Shown here: positions 1-8,913 of the stretch, piece after piece
Position numbering within the stretch: position 1 is the first letter of the stretch
Layout of the letters: the number at the start of each line of letters is the position of its first letter
Assembly (NCBI GenBank): GCA_017620335.1
Contig: JAFZQO010000030.1
Location: 40,745-104,744, forward strand
Direction: 5' to 3'
Length of the DNA stretch: 64,000 bases
Source of the DNA: Bacteroidales bacterium
GTDB taxonomy: Bacteria > Bacteroidota > Bacteroidia > Bacteroidales > UBA932
Notes under the pieces: generated by a model
Told to the model about the DNA's origin: nothing
Seen by the model: only the letters and a program-made list of their open reading frames with translations
The model's database searches: none
Program-made: the position numbers and the translations under genes

Positions 1-37
1 CTTCCTGTGTAAACATAGTGTAAATCAATTATGTGTG

Positions 38-1072
38 TCAGTCAATAAAGAATTCCCTGCGGTAGCTGTAGTTCTCGCGCAGACCCACGAATCCGTCGGG
101 GTCTATGCGGAACATGAAATCGTCTATAAAGATAGGATAATTATATTGAAAAAGCGAAGCTATCTGTCCCTGACTTTTTCCGCGGACGTCGAGCTTGACC
201 GCCTCGAGCTCCTTGATCTCGGTTTCCGGGAAGAACTCCAGGAGGGGCTTGATGTCGAAATAGCGGGCCACGGTGCGCACGACGGTGGCGGTGCTGCGCT
301 GCTTGCCCTGATAGGAATAGCCCGCGATGTGGGGCGTGGCTATGTCCACCATGGAGACCAGTTCCTTGTCCACGGACGGCTCGTTGTTCCATGCGTCTAT
401 GATCACCGCGCCGAGCTTGGGGATGGCGGCCTTGAGGGCTGGATCGACGACAAGCTCCCCGCTCGCGGCGTTGATGAATACGGTCCCGGGACGCATCTTT
501 GCGAAGAAGGCTTCGTCGGCCATCCCGCGCGTGGAGTCGTTGAGGGTAAGGTGGAGACTGACGATGTTGGCGTTCTCCAGAAGGTAGTCGAGCGAACAGA
601 AGTCATAGCCCCCTTCCTCTTCCGCACGGGGAGGGTCGTAGCGCAGCACCTTGAAACCCAGTTCCCTGGCAGCCGCCTCTACGCGGCTTCCCACATGTCC
701 CAGCCCGACTATGCCGAAGGAGCAGCCGTCGAGCCTGATGGACTTGCGCGAAGCGACGCCGTAAAGCGCCGAGAGCACATAGTTCATCACTCCCCCGGCG
801 TTGGCCCCCGAGGCGTTGCTGACGAAGATGCCCCTCTCGCTGCAGTAGTCCATGTCTATGTGCCCTGTACCTATGGTGGCCGTGGAGATGAGCTTCACGG
901 AGGAGCCGCCCAGCATGCTGGCGCTGCAGCGCGTCCTGGAGCGTATCACGAGGGCGTCGGCATCGGCGATGTCGTCATGCCGGATATCCTCTCCCTTGAG
1001 GTACACGACCTCCGCGTAAGGTTCGAAAACACCTTCGATGAAGGGTATCAGGCTGTCTATGACTATCTTCAT
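38..1072 (-). CDS. pdxB: erythronate-4-phosphate dehydrogenase (PdxB-like)
   Basis: A 344-residue D-isomer-specific 2-hydroxyacid dehydrogenase. PdxB oxidises 4-phosphoerythronate in the DXP-dependent route to pyridoxal phosphate, in the cytoplasm. The NAD-binding loop GLGHVG is at residues 123-128 and the PdxB-type catalytic His sits in TPHIAGYS (H248), with the acidic partner E231 in NNEPS. It is a little shorter than the roughly 380-residue E. coli enzyme, mainly at the C-terminus. Odd point: where E. coli has INACRGAVVD, this protein reads INAASGELVVD, so the expected catalytic Arg is Ser204 and one residue is inserted. The ATG lies four bases after the DUF721 stop, so it is probably the last gene of recF-DUF721-pdxB. 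Family assignment is good; activity is less certain because of the lost Arg. Confidence 0.87.
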   Translation of the reverse strand: MKIVIDSLIPFIEGVFEPYAEVVYLKGEDIRHDDIADADALVIRSRTRCSASMLGGSSVKLISTATIGTGHIDMDYCSERGIFVSNASGANAGGVMNYVLSALYGVASRKSIRLDGCSFGIVGLGHVGSRVEAAARELGFKVLRYDPPRAEEEGGYDFCSLDYLLENANIVSLHLTLNDSTRGMADEAFFAKMRPGTVFINAASGELVVDPALKAAIPKLGAVIIDAWNNEPSVDKELVSMVDIATPHIAGYSYQGKQRSTATVVRTVARYFDIKPLLEFFPETEIKELEAVKLDVRGKSQGQIASLFQYNYPIFIDDFMFRIDPDGFVGLRENYSYRREFFID

Positions 1073-1076
1073 ACAA

Positions 1077-1418
1077 TCACTTCAATATCAGTTCCTTGAC
1101 GAAAGATACGCGGGCATCGTCCCGGGCGAAGAGCTCGTCCTTGGAGAGTATGGAGTTCATCTTCTCGACCAGGGCGTCGGACTGGAAGGACAGCTGGTTG
1201 CGGACCACCGAGGAACTGAGGGTGATGTACAACCGGCCGTCGCGGAAAAAGCGCTTCAGGGTATAGGGCGCCGCGCCGGACGCTTCGTCCCACGCGGCGA
1301 AGATGCGCCGCGTGTTGAGCGCCGGGACGAGCTTCATGGACTGGACATACATCCGGACCACCTCGTCCATCGACAGTGCCTTCTTCCTGGCCATCCTCAC
1401 TGAACCGCACTTTTCCAT
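1077..1418 (-). CDS. DUF721 (DciA-like) protein
   Basis: A small basic protein of 113 residues with the DUF721 fold often encoded beside recF or dnaA in many bacteria; some members (DciA) load the replicative helicase. Visible are a basic N-terminus, the conserved AWDEASG segment and a beta-rich middle (RLYITLSSSVVRNQL). Two starts are possible: a GTG at 1424 that would overlap the recF stop as GTGA, or the ATG at 1418 chosen here. Either way it is translationally close to recF upstream and pdxB downstream. A role in replication is inferred from family and neighbour, not shown by catalytic motifs. Confidence 0.8.
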   Translation of the reverse strand: MEKCGSVRMARKKALSMDEVVRMYVQSMKLVPALNTRRIFAAWDEASGAAPYTLKRFFRDGRLYITLSSSVVRNQLSFQSDALVEKMNSILSKDELFARDDARVSFVKELILK

Positions 1419-1420
1419 GC

Positions 1421-2524
1421 TCACTCCTCCACCTTGGTGAAGACGCCGTCAACGGTCTCGAAATAGCTGCGATCCTCGGTGAGGGCGTCCACTATGCGTG
1501 CCAGGCGCACCTTATTGCTGTCAGTCAGGAATATCTGCCCGAAATCCGCACCAGCCACCATCGATAGCAGGTTGGAAACGCGGCTCATGTCGAGCTTGTC
1601 GAAAAGGTCGTCGAGAAGGAGCATGGGCGCGAAGCCGTAGGCCTCCTTCATGATCTCGTACTGGGCGAACTTCAGGGACACCAGGAAAGACTTCTGCTGA
1701 CCCTGGGAGCCGCACTTGCGTATGGGATAGCCGTTCATCGTGAAGAGGAAGTCGTCCCTCTGCACGCCGACCGAGGTGTACTTCAGGGCCCGGTCGCGCT
1801 CGCGGCAGGCGCGCAGCTGCGCGTCCAGCGGCCCGCGGTCGGCGTCGGTGCGGTACTCTATGCCCACCTCCTCGCGTCCGCCGGAGAGCTCGGTGTAATA
1901 CGCCTGCACCACCGGCGCGAGCGACTCGGCGAGGAAACGCCGGGCGGCGGCGATGGGCGCGGCGAGGGATGACAGGCGGGCGTCGAAGGTTTCCATGAGG
2001 ACCTCGTCGAAAGACCCGGTTTTCAGGAGACGGTTGCGCTGCATCAGGTAGCGGTTATACTGCTGGACGTTGTCGAGATAGCCCCTGTCCATCTGCGACA
2101 GCACGGCATTGACGAACTTGCGCCGCTCCTCTCCCGACTCGCTGACCATCGAGATGTCGGAGGGCGACACAAGCACGATGGGCAGGACGCCGACATGCTC
2201 GGAAACCCTCTTGTAGGGCTTGTCGTCGCGCTTGACCTTCTTCTCACCGTCGGAGCTCACGGCTACGGAGAAACGGGACTCCAGCCCGCCCGGCATGAGG
2301 TAGGAGCCGGCGATGGCGAAGGAATCGGTACCGTAGCGGAAATTGAAGCGGTCGGTGGAGGCCAGGGCGCTCTTGGTCATCGAGAGGTAATAAATGGCGT
2401 CGATGAGGTTGGTCTTCCCCTCTCCGTTGTTGCCGGAAATGCAGTTGATGTTGGGGGAGAAAGCCAGCTCCTGGAGGGCTATGTTCCTGAAATCCTGTAC
2501 TACTATTTTTTTTAGAACGGGCAT
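1421..2524 (-). CDS. recF: DNA replication and repair protein RecF
   Basis: A 367-residue SMC-like ATPase that binds single/double-strand DNA junctions and helps RecOR load RecA at gaps. The Walker A loop GNNGEGKT is at residues 31-38, the ABC signature region GSQGQQKSF lies near residue 272, and the Walker B stretch LLLDDLFDKLD is at 302-312, followed by a D-loop-like segment. Length matches the family (about 360-370). It heads the leftward recF-DUF721-pdxB run and is divergent from a TPR membrane protein. The start at 2524 is supported by the conserved opening LKKIVVQDFRNI and by a -7-like element (TAACTTTG) 20 bases upstream. Confidence 0.96.
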   Translation of the reverse strand: MPVLKKIVVQDFRNIALQELAFSPNINCISGNNGEGKTNLIDAIYYLSMTKSALASTDRFNFRYGTDSFAIAGSYLMPGGLESRFSVAVSSDGEKKVKRDDKPYKRVSEHVGVLPIVLVSPSDISMVSESGEERRKFVNAVLSQMDRGYLDNVQQYNRYLMQRNRLLKTGSFDEVLMETFDARLSSLAAPIAAARRFLAESLAPVVQAYYTELSGGREEVGIEYRTDADRGPLDAQLRACRERDRALKYTSVGVQRDDFLFTMNGYPIRKCGSQGQQKSFLVSLKFAQYEIMKEAYGFAPMLLLDDLFDKLDMSRVSNLLSMVAGADFGQIFLTDSNKVRLARIVDALTEDRSYFETVDGVFTKVEE

Positions 2525-2539
2525 AAATTGGCTATCTTC

Positions 2540-2570
2540 TTTGCAAAGTTATCATTTTTTTCTATTTTTG
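2540..2570 (+). promoter_or_regulatory. Bacteroidetes-type promoter for the TPR protein and yebC
   Basis: TTTG at 2540-2543, a 19-base spacer and TATTTTTG at 2563-2570 match the primary sigma factor consensus of Bacteroides in both boxes and spacing. The predicted start of transcription, about 2577, gives a 5' leader of roughly 50 bases before the ATG at 2629. The element overlaps the leftward recF -7 box, so the two directions may compete. Confidence 0.72.
2544..2551 (-). promoter_or_regulatory. -7 element of the recF promoter
   Basis: Read leftward the sequence is TAACTTTG, a full match to the Bacteroidetes -7 consensus TAnnTTTG, 20 bases before the recF ATG. I see no good TTTG -33 element at the usual distance, so this half of the divergent promoter is the weaker one. 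Confidence 0.5.
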
Positions 2571-2628
2571 CGTTCTGTTTTGGCCGATTGGCCGGAACGG
2601 ACTGTAAGAAATATAAAATCATTACGAT

Positions 2629-3312
2629 ATGGCAAAGGAAAACCTTAAAAAGAAGGAAGTTCTCCAGCAGGAGAAAATCAATGAGACCGTCTCCAAGACC
2701 GAGCAGTTCTTCAACGAGAACAAGAAAACCATCTATGGCATCATCATCGCCATCCTCGTGATCGGCTTCGGCATCCTCGCATACAACCAGTGGATCCTCA
2801 AGCCCAAGCAGGCGGAGGCGATGGAGCAGAAGTACCCCGCCGAGGCCGCATTCCGCGCGGAGCAGTACGAGCTCGCCCTCAACGGTGACGGCAACATCCT
2901 GGGTTTCAAGGATATCATCGACAACTACGGCACCAAGGGCGGCAAGGACATCTACCTTTACGCCGGTATCTGCGAGCTCCAGCTCGGCAACTTCGAGGAG
3001 GCCGTCAAGGACCTCAAGAAATACAAGGGCAAGGACCACATCCTGTCCGCCCGCGCACTCGCCTGCCTCGGTGACGCCTACGTCGGACTCGAGGACTACC
3101 GCACCGCCATCAACTACTTCGAGAAGGCCGCCGACCTCTCCGACAACGTTTTCTCCGCCGCATACCTTCTCAAGGCCGGCGTGGCTTACGAGGAGCTCGG
3201 TGAGGACGAGAAGGCCCTCGCCTGCTACAACCGTATCAACGACACCTGGCCCCAGTCCGTCGAAGGATACGACATTGAGAAGTATATTTCCAGGATCGAA
3301 TCCAAACAGTAG
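2629..3312 (+). CDS. membrane-anchored tetratricopeptide repeat protein
   Basis: A 227-residue protein with a charged cytoplasmic N-terminus, one membrane helix at about residues 36-53 (YGIIIAILVIGFGILAY) and TPR-like helical pairs filling the rest (for example ALACLGDAYVGLEDYRTAINYF). The plan resembles YfgM/BamD-type scaffold proteins, with the repeats probably outside the inner membrane. No enzyme motif is visible. It is followed after six bases by yebC and shares its promoter. Conserved placement beside recF in Bacteroidales is my recollection, not something shown here. Function is unknown beyond protein-protein contact. Confidence 0.85.
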   Translation: MAKENLKKKEVLQQEKINETVSKTEQFFNENKKTIYGIIIAILVIGFGILAYNQWILKPKQAEAMEQKYPAEAAFRAEQYELALNGDGNILGFKDIIDNYGTKGGKDIYLYAGICELQLGNFEEAVKDLKKYKGKDHILSARALACLGDAYVGLEDYRTAINYFEKAADLSDNVFSAAYLLKAGVAYEELGEDEKALACYNRINDTWPQSVEGYDIEKYISRIESKQ

Positions 3313-3318
3313 TGAACC

Positions 3319-4077
3319 ATGGGAAGAGCTTTTGAGTTCCGCAAGGAAAGGAAACTGAAGCGCTGGGGCCACATGGCCCGCGTCTTCACCAAGCTTGGCA
3401 AGGAGATCACAATCGCCGTCAAGAACGGCGGTCCCGACGTCACCGGCAACCCCCGCCTCCGCGCCCTCATGGCCGAGGCCCGCGCCGAGCAGATGCCCAA
3501 GGAGAACATCGAGCGCGCCATCAAGAAGGCCACCGACAAGACTCTCGGCGACTTCAAGGAGCTGGTCTATGAAGGATACGGTCCCTTCGGCATCGCCTAT
3601 CTCGTAGAGGCGGCCACCGACAACAACACCCGCACCGTCGCCAACGTCCGCAGCTACTTCAACAAATGCGGCGGCTCGCTCGGCACCACGGGTTCCGTGA
3701 GCTTCATGTTCGACCACAAGTGCGTCTTCCGCATCAAGGAGGATCCCGCCAATCCCGTCGACATCGAAGAGCTCGAGCTCGAGCTCATCGACTACGGCGC
3801 CGAGGAAGTCTTCAAGCAGGAGGTCGAAGACGAGGACGAGAACGTGACTGTCGAGATCAGCATCTACGGCGACTACACCTCTTACGGCAGCATCCAGAAA
3901 TTCATTGAGGAGAACGGCTACGAACTCATTTCCGGAGGTTTCGAGCGCATCCCCAACGTCGACCTGAAGGATGTCACGCCCGAGCAGCGCGCCACCCTCG
4001 AAAAGCTCACCAACCTCCTCGAGGACGACGAGGACGTCACCAACGTCTATACCACGATGAAGCCCGCCGAGGAGTAG
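3319..4077 (+). CDS. yebC: YebC/PmpR-family regulatory protein
   Basis: A 252-residue member of the YebC/TACO1 family, cytoplasmic proteins that bind DNA or act on ribosomes to ease translation of proline-rich stretches. The N-terminal segment [20 protein letters not shown] and the [15 protein letters not shown] region are characteristic, as is [19 protein letters not shown] in the middle domain. Length is normal (about 240-250). It lies six bases after the TPR gene and ends just before a strong hairpin terminator, so it closes this short operon. Confidence 0.95.
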   Translation: MGRAFEFRKERKLKRWGHMARVFTKLGKEITIAVKNGGPDVTGNPRLRALMAEARAEQMPKENIERAIKKATDKTLGDFKELVYEGYGPFGIAYLVEAATDNNTRTVANVRSYFNKCGGSLGTTGSVSFMFDHKCVFRIKEDPANPVDIEELELELIDYGAEEVFKQEVEDEDENVTVEISIYGDYTSYGSIQKFIEENGYELISGGFERIPNVDLKDVTPEQRATLEKLTNLLEDDEDVTNVYTTMKPAEE

Positions 4078-4099
4078 ATCCTTCCCGCACCATTGTCAT

Positions 4100-4133
4100 A
4101 AAAGAGACATCTTCTGTCGGAGATGTCTCTTTT
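4100..4133 (+). terminator. intrinsic terminator after yebC
   Basis: A perfect 13-base inverted repeat, AAAAGAGACATCT at 4100-4112 and its complement at 4121-4133, encloses an eight-base loop (TCTGTCGG). The stem ends in a T run, which fits rho-independent termination. It separates the yebC operon from the decarboxylase promoter just downstream. Confidence 0.85.
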
Positions 4134-4145
4134 CGTATGCGCCCG

Positions 4146-4176
4146 TTGACAATCTTGAGTTTTTTTACTATATTTG
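4146..4176 (+). promoter_or_regulatory. promoter of the decarboxylase operon
   Basis: TTG at 4146-4148, a 20-base spacer and TATATTTG at 4169-4176 match the Bacteroidetes consensus. Transcription should begin near 4183, about 20 bases before the ATG at 4203. This placement rules out the upstream in-frame ATG at 4137 as the real start of the carboxyltransferase gene. Confidence 0.78.
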
Positions 4177-4202
4177 AAGGAATATATGTTAATCCATATT
4201 CT

Positions 4203-5714
4203 ATGAGCATACAACAGAACAGAATCAACGAACTTGTAGAACGCAGGGCTGCGGCCAGGCTCGGTGGCGGAGAGAAGCGCATCGAGGCCCAGCACCAGAA
4301 AGGAAAACTCACAGCGAGGGAGCGCCTCGAGCGTCTCCTGGACGCCGGCAGCTTCGAGGAATTCGACATGTTCGTCCAGCACCGCTGCACCAACTTCGGC
4401 ATGGACGCGAAGCATTTCGACGGGGACGGCGTAGTGACCGGACAAGGCACCATCGACGGGCGTCCCGTCTATGTGTTCGCCCAGGACTTCACGGTTTCCG
4501 GAGGCTCTCTCTCCAAGACCATGTCCGAGAAGATCTGCAAGGTCATGGACCTCGCCGTCAGGAACGGAGCCCCGTTCATCGGCCTCAACGACTCGGGCGG
4601 CGCCCGCATCCAGGAAGGCATCGACGCCCTCGCCGGCTACGGCGACATCTTCGAGCGCAACATCCTCGCCTCCGGCGTGGTGCCCCAGATCAGCGGGATT
4701 TTCGGCCCCTGCGCCGGCGGAGCGGTGTACTCCCCCGCCCTCACCGACTTCACCCTCATGGTCAAGGATACCTCCTACATGTTCCTCACAGGCCCTTCCG
4801 TTGTGAAGAGCGTGACAGGAGAGGAGGTGAGCCACGAGGAGCTCGGCGGCGCCGCGGTCCACGCCTCGAAGAGCGGCGTGGCGCATTTCGCCGCCGCCTC
4901 CGAGGAAGAGGGCATCGCCACCATCCGCGAGCTGCTCTCGTTCCTCCCGCAGAACAACCGCGAGGAGGCTCCGGAGCTCCCCACATCCGACCCCGTCTCC
5001 AGGGTTGACGACGCCCTCAACGAGATCGTCCCGGACAATCCCAACAAATCATACGACATGTACCGCGTCATCGCCGGCATAGTCGACGACGGGCGCTTCC
5101 TCGAGGTCCACAAGGACTTCGCCAGGAACATCATAGTTGGCTTCGCGCACATGAACGGCCGCAGCGTCGGCGTCGTCGCCAACCAGCCCCAGGTGCTGGC
5201 CGGCGTGCTCGACATCAACGCCTCCCGCAAGGCAGCGCGCTTCGTACGCTTCTGCGACGCCTTCAACATCCCCCTCGTCACCCTCGTGGACGTCCCGGGC
5301 TTCCTCTGCGGCACGCAGCAGGAATACGGCGCCATCATTACTAACGGCGCCAAGCTTCTCTTCGCTTACGGCGAGGCCACCGTCCCCAAGGTGACCGTCA
5401 CCCTCAGAAAGTCTTACGGAGGGGCGCACATCGTCATGAGCTGCAAGCAGCTCCGCGGCGACATCAACTACGCATGGCCCTCGGCCGAGATCGCGGTCAT
5501 GGGCGCCAAGGGAGCCGTGGAGGTTCTCAAGGACGTGGAGGAGCAGGAGTACAACGACCTGTTCTGCAATCCCTACCAGGCTGCGCAGAAGGGCTATATC
5601 GAGGACATCATCGAGCCGCGCAACACCCGCTTCCGCGTGATCCGCGCCCTCGAGACCCTCGCCGGCAAGAGACAGGACGTCCCCGCCAAGAAACACGACA
5701 ACCTTCCTTTGTAG
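4203..5714 (+). CDS. mmdA: methylmalonyl-CoA decarboxylase alpha (carboxyltransferase) subunit
   Basis: A 503-residue acyl-CoA carboxyltransferase of the propionyl-CoA carboxylase beta / MmdA family. It moves the carboxyl group from methylmalonyl-CoA to the biotin of the carrier subunit, releasing propionyl-CoA. Both crotonase-fold halves are present, with [16 protein letters not shown] in the N-terminal half and [14 protein letters not shown] and [18 protein letters not shown] in the C-terminal half. The length fits MmdA (about 510). The start [15 protein letters not shown] follows the mapped promoter. The following genes for a membrane gamma-like subunit, a biotin carrier and a beta subunit favour a sodium-pumping decarboxylase rather than a soluble carboxylase. 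Confidence 0.93.
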   Translation: MSIQQNRINELVERRAAARLGGGEKRIEAQHQKGKLTARERLERLLDAGSFEEFDMFVQHRCTNFGMDAKHFDGDGVVTGQGTIDGRPVYVFAQDFTVSGGSLSKTMSEKICKVMDLAVRNGAPFIGLNDSGGARIQEGIDALAGYGDIFERNILASGVVPQISGIFGPCAGGAVYSPALTDFTLMVKDTSYMFLTGPSVVKSVTGEEVSHEELGGAAVHASKSGVAHFAAASEEEGIATIRELLSFLPQNNREEAPELPTSDPVSRVDDALNEIVPDNPNKSYDMYRVIAGIVDDGRFLEVHKDFARNIIVGFAHMNGRSVGVVANQPQVLAGVLDINASRKAARFVRFCDAFNIPLVTLVDVPGFLCGTQQEYGAIITNGAKLLFAYGEATVPKVTVTLRKSYGGAHIVMSCKQLRGDINYAWPSAEIAVMGAKGAVEVLKDVEEQEYNDLFCNPYQAAQKGYIEDIIEPRNTRFRVIRALETLAGKRQDVPAKKHDNLPL

Positions 5715-5721
5715 AGCGGCC

Positions 5722-6654
5722 ATGAAGAAAAGAATACTGACAGCATTCCTCATACTGCTGGCGGCCGCGTCGCTCCGGGCGCAAAACGTCATCGACCTCA
5801 TCATCTCCGAGGTGATGGTGGACAATGACGCGTCCGTGCTCGACGACTACGGCGACCGCTGCCCCTGGATAGAGGTGTTCAACACCTCGCAGGGCACGGT
5901 CAACATCGCAGGCTGCTACTTCTCGGACGATCCCTCGAACCTCACCAAGAGTCCCATCGTCAAGGGGGACCTCCGCACCAAGATAGGTCCGCGCCAGGTG
6001 GTGCTGTTCTATGCCGACGGCAACTCCTCCAAGGGCACGTTCCATCTCAACTTCCCGCTCCGGGCCGGTTCCACCCTGTATCTGGTCAGCAATGACGGGC
6101 GCACCGTAATCGACACCATCGACATCCCCGAGGACATCCCGGCGGGCCAGAGCATAGGCAAGTTCGCCACCAACAACAAGGAGACCATCTTCGACGACGT
6201 CCACGCCTATACCCCCTCCCCGATGTCGGTGAACGGCAAGCACAACCAGAAGTCCAAGTCCGACATCATCAAGGAGAACGACCCCCACGGATATACCCTG
6301 ACCATCGTCAGCGTGAGCGTGGTGTTCCTCGCCCTGCTCATCCTCTTCACCATCTACAACTTCTCCGGCAAGGTATTCTCCGGACAGATAAAGTTCCGCA
6401 ATCCATTCAAGCGCGCAGCCAGGCCCGCCGGCCTCGCCGCACTCCCTGCGGGACGTGAGGAAGAGGTGGCGCTCGCCATCGCCATGGCCCTGAACGCCGA
6501 ATGCGGCGGCGAGGCCGAGGCGGCGATAGCCCTGGCCCTGCACCGCTTCCTGAGCGAGTGCACGCACGACGCCGAGCCGTTCGTCATCACCATCAGGCAG
6601 AAGCCGGGCGCGTGGAACGACAAGACAAGGAATTTCAGAAAACAACCCAGATAA
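5722..6654 (+). CDS. lamin-tail-domain protein with OadG-like membrane segment (decarboxylase gamma/delta subunit)
   Basis: A 310-residue protein with a signal peptide (about residues 1-20), then a lamin-tail-like beta domain at about 25-160 (VIDLIISEVMVDN, WIEVFNTSQGTVNIAGCYFSDD), one membrane helix at 191-212 and a cytoplasmic Ala/Glu-rich tail. Position two in the operon and the single helix plus tail match the small gamma/delta subunit (OadG/MmdD) that docks the decarboxylase parts, here carrying a large extracytoplasmic module. The lamin-tail domain normally binds other proteins or surfaces. The subunit role is inferred from gene order and topology; the fold of the outer domain is a motif-level judgement. 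Confidence 0.8.
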   Translation: MKKRILTAFLILLAAASLRAQNVIDLIISEVMVDNDASVLDDYGDRCPWIEVFNTSQGTVNIAGCYFSDDPSNLTKSPIVKGDLRTKIGPRQVVLFYADGNSSKGTFHLNFPLRAGSTLYLVSNDGRTVIDTIDIPEDIPAGQSIGKFATNNKETIFDDVHAYTPSPMSVNGKHNQKSKSDIIKENDPHGYTLTIVSVSVVFLALLILFTIYNFSGKVFSGQIKFRNPFKRAARPAGLAALPAGREEEVALAIAMALNAECGGEAEAAIALALHRFLSECTHDAEPFVITIRQKPGAWNDKTRNFRKQPR

Positions 6655-6664
6655 CATCCATACC

Positions 6665-7099
6665 ATGAAAGAATATAAGTTCAAGATCAACGGCAACGAT
6701 TACCAGGTCGCCATCAACTCCATCGAAGGAAACATCGCGGACGTCACCGTAAACGGCACTCCGTACAAGGTTGAAATGGAAAACGCCCCCGCGGTGGCTC
6801 CAGTGGCCGCTCCGGCCCCTGTGGCCGCTCCCGCGGCAGCTGCACCCGCACCTGCCGCCGCCCCCGCGGCCGCTCCCGCCGGCTCCGGCACCGACATCAA
6901 CTCCCCTCTCCCGGGCGTCATCATCGAGGTCTCCGTCAAGGAGGGCCAGGCCGTCAAGGCCGGCCAGAAGGTGGCCGTCCTCGAGGCCATGAAGATGGAG
7001 AACGACATCCAGGCCGACAAGGACGGCACCGTCACGGCCATCCACGTCCACAAGGGGGATTCCGTCCTCGAGGGCGCAAAGATCGTCACCATAGCATAA
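6665..7099 (+). CDS. mmdC: biotin carboxyl carrier subunit
   Basis: A 144-residue biotinyl carrier. The C-terminal lipoyl/biotinyl domain (about residues 78-144) holds the attachment site EAMKMEN with biotinyl Lys110. A short N-terminal domain (1-38) is joined to it by a flexible Ala/Pro linker at about 41-73. It carries CO2 from the carboxyltransferase MmdA to the membrane beta subunit encoded next. The order alpha, small membrane subunit, carrier, beta is the same as in the Veillonella mmd operon. Confidence 0.95.
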   Translation: MKEYKFKINGNDYQVAINSIEGNIADVTVNGTPYKVEMENAPAVAPVAAPAPVAAPAAAAPAPAAAPAAAPAGSGTDINSPLPGVIIEVSVKEGQAVKAGQKVAVLEAMKMENDIQADKDGTVTAIHVHKGDSVLEGAKIVTIA

Positions 7100-7106
7100 T
7101 CAGGAG

Positions 7107-8249
7107 ATGGGCAACATCATAGACAGTCTTTCACAATTCTGGCAGTTCACGGGATTTGCCAATATGACCGTTTCGCATATCATCATGATATGCATCGGCA
7201 TCATATTCATAACCCTGGGCATTGTCAAGGAATGGGAGCCGCTGCTGCTCGTCCCGATCGGCTTCGGCATCATCATCGGCAACATCCCGATGTTCCCGGG
7301 TCTCAACATCGGCGTCTATGAGGACGGTTCGGTGCTGAACACCCTCTACCAGGGAGTGCGAATGGGATGGTATCCGCCGCTAATCTTCCTGGGCATCGGG
7401 GCCATGACGGACTTCTCGGCCCTGATATCCCAGCCGCGCCTGATGCTCATCGGCGCGGCCGCGCAGATGGGTATCTTCGGGGCCTACCTCCTGTCCGTCG
7501 CATTCGGTTTCGCCCCCAACGAGGCCGGTGCCATCGGCATCATCGGAGGCGCCGACGGCCCTACAGCCATCTTCCTCTCGTCAAAGCTGGCCCCGGACCT
7601 CATGGGCGCCATCGCCGTGAGCGCTTATTCCTACATGGCCCTCGTGCCCGTCATCCAGAAGCCCATCATGCTGCTGCTGACCACCAAGAAGGAGCGTCTC
7701 ATCGAGATGCCCGCCCCCCGTGTCGTCAGCCAGAAGGAGAAGATCATCTTCCCCATCATCGGCTTCATCCTCACCGCCTTCATCGTGCCTTCCGGCCTTC
7801 CGCTGCTGGGCATGCTCTTCTTCGGAAACCTCCTGAAGGAGAGCGGAGTGACCAGGCGTCTGGCAGAGACCGCCCGCGGACCGCTCATCGACGTGACCAC
7901 CATCCTCATCGGCCTTACCGTGGGCGCATCCACCCAGGCCGACAAGTTCCTCACCGGCAGGTCCCTCCTGATCTTCGGCCTCGGACTCACCTCCTTCATC
8001 ATCGCCACCACGGCGGGAGTCCTCTTCGTCAAGGTCTGGAACCTCTTCCTGAAGGAAGGGCGCAAGATCAACCCCCTGATCGGCAACGCCGGAGTGTCTG
8101 CCGTGCCAGACAGCGCCCGCGTGTCCGAAGTGGTCGGTCGTGAGATCAACCCCAAGAACCATCTCCTCATGCACGCCATGGCCCCGAACGTAGCCGGCGT
8201 CATAGGATCGGCCGTAGCGGCCGGTATCCTGCTGAGTTTCCTCGGATAG
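7107..8249 (+). CDS. mmdB: sodium-translocating decarboxylase beta subunit
   Basis: A 380-residue polytopic membrane protein of the OadB/MmdB/GcdB family that decarboxylates carboxybiotin and exports sodium ions. The signature GGADGPTAIFLSSKLAPDL is present with D150, which corresponds to the sodium-binding Asp203 of Klebsiella OadB; it is followed by AYSYMALVPVIQ, including the conserved Tyr. Length is close to MmdB/GcdB (about 375). It ends the decarboxylase genes; the V-ATPase genes start 57 bases later with no clear promoter between, so one long transcript is possible. Confidence 0.96.
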   Translation: MGNIIDSLSQFWQFTGFANMTVSHIIMICIGIIFITLGIVKEWEPLLLVPIGFGIIIGNIPMFPGLNIGVYEDGSVLNTLYQGVRMGWYPPLIFLGIGAMTDFSALISQPRLMLIGAAAQMGIFGAYLLSVAFGFAPNEAGAIGIIGGADGPTAIFLSSKLAPDLMGAIAVSAYSYMALVPVIQKPIMLLLTTKKERLIEMPAPRVVSQKEKIIFPIIGFILTAFIVPSGLPLLGMLFFGNLLKESGVTRRLAETARGPLIDVTTILIGLTVGASTQADKFLTGRSLLIFGLGLTSFIIATTAGVLFVKVWNLFLKEGRKINPLIGNAGVSAVPDSARVSEVVGREINPKNHLLMHAMAPNVAGVIGSAVAAGILLSFLG

Positions 8250-8306
8250 GATCCGACCGCTTCCTTGACCTGAACTGCTAACGACAATAATTAATGACAC
8301 TGACAT

Positions 8307-8909
8307 ATGAACAAGCTGCAAGAATTGACGGACAAACTGTACAATGACGGTTTGTCCAAAGGCAGGGAAGAAGGGGCCAGGATCCTCGAAGAGGCCCGGA
8401 AGCAGGCTGAGGAGATTGTCGCTGAGGCCCGTAAACAGGCCGACGGCATAGTCTCCGAGGCCCGCAGGCAGGCCGACGACTACAGCCAGAAGGTCACCTC
8501 CGACCTGAAGATGGCCGCGTCGCAGAGCCTCCAGGCCACAAAGAAGGACATCGAGAACCTCATCATCGGCAGTTTCGCCGGGGAGGAGGTGAAGAAGTCC
8601 CTCACATCCGCCGACTTCGTCAAGCAGGTCATCACCTCCGTGGCACAAAAGTTCAGTTCGGAGGAGTCCTGCGACCTGAGCCTCGTGCTGCCCGCCTCGC
8701 TCCAGGACCAGCTCGAACCCTTCGTGAAGGGAGAACTGGCCACCCTGTTGGGCAAAGGCATCGACGCCACCTTCTCGAAGAAGATTTCCGGCGGCTTCAA
8801 CATCGGGCCGAAGGACGGTGGCTATTTCATCAGCATGACCGACGAAACCTTCAACGAGCTCATCACCGAGTATCTGCGTCCAGTAACGAAGAAGCTCCTT
8901 TTCGGTTAG
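8307..8909 (+). CDS. atpE: V-type ATPase subunit E
   Basis: A 200-residue peripheral-stalk subunit of the V/A-type ATPase. The N-terminal half is a long charged coiled coil with near-repeats EARKQAEEIVAEARKQADGI (residues about 31-50) and the C-terminal half is a compact domain that caps the A/B hexamer. It opens the seven-gene order E, DUF2764, A, B, D, I, K, the same as in Borrelia and Bacteroides. Sequence conservation is low, as usual for subunit E, so the call rests on composition and position. Confidence 0.88.
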   Translation: MNKLQELTDKLYNDGLSKGREEGARILEEARKQAEEIVAEARKQADGIVSEARRQADDYSQKVTSDLKMAASQSLQATKKDIENLIIGSFAGEEVKKSLTSADFVKQVITSVAQKFSSEESCDLSLVLPASLQDQLEPFVKGELATLLGKGIDATFSKKISGGFNIGPKDGGYFISMTDETFNELITEYLRPVTKKLLFG

Positions 8910-8913
8910 GGCC

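Noticed and set aside
4137-4202. Longer N-terminus for the decarboxylase alpha subunit starting at 4137
   Set aside because: That start lies upstream of the mapped promoter boxes, and MmdA/PCC-beta proteins begin near MSIQQN.
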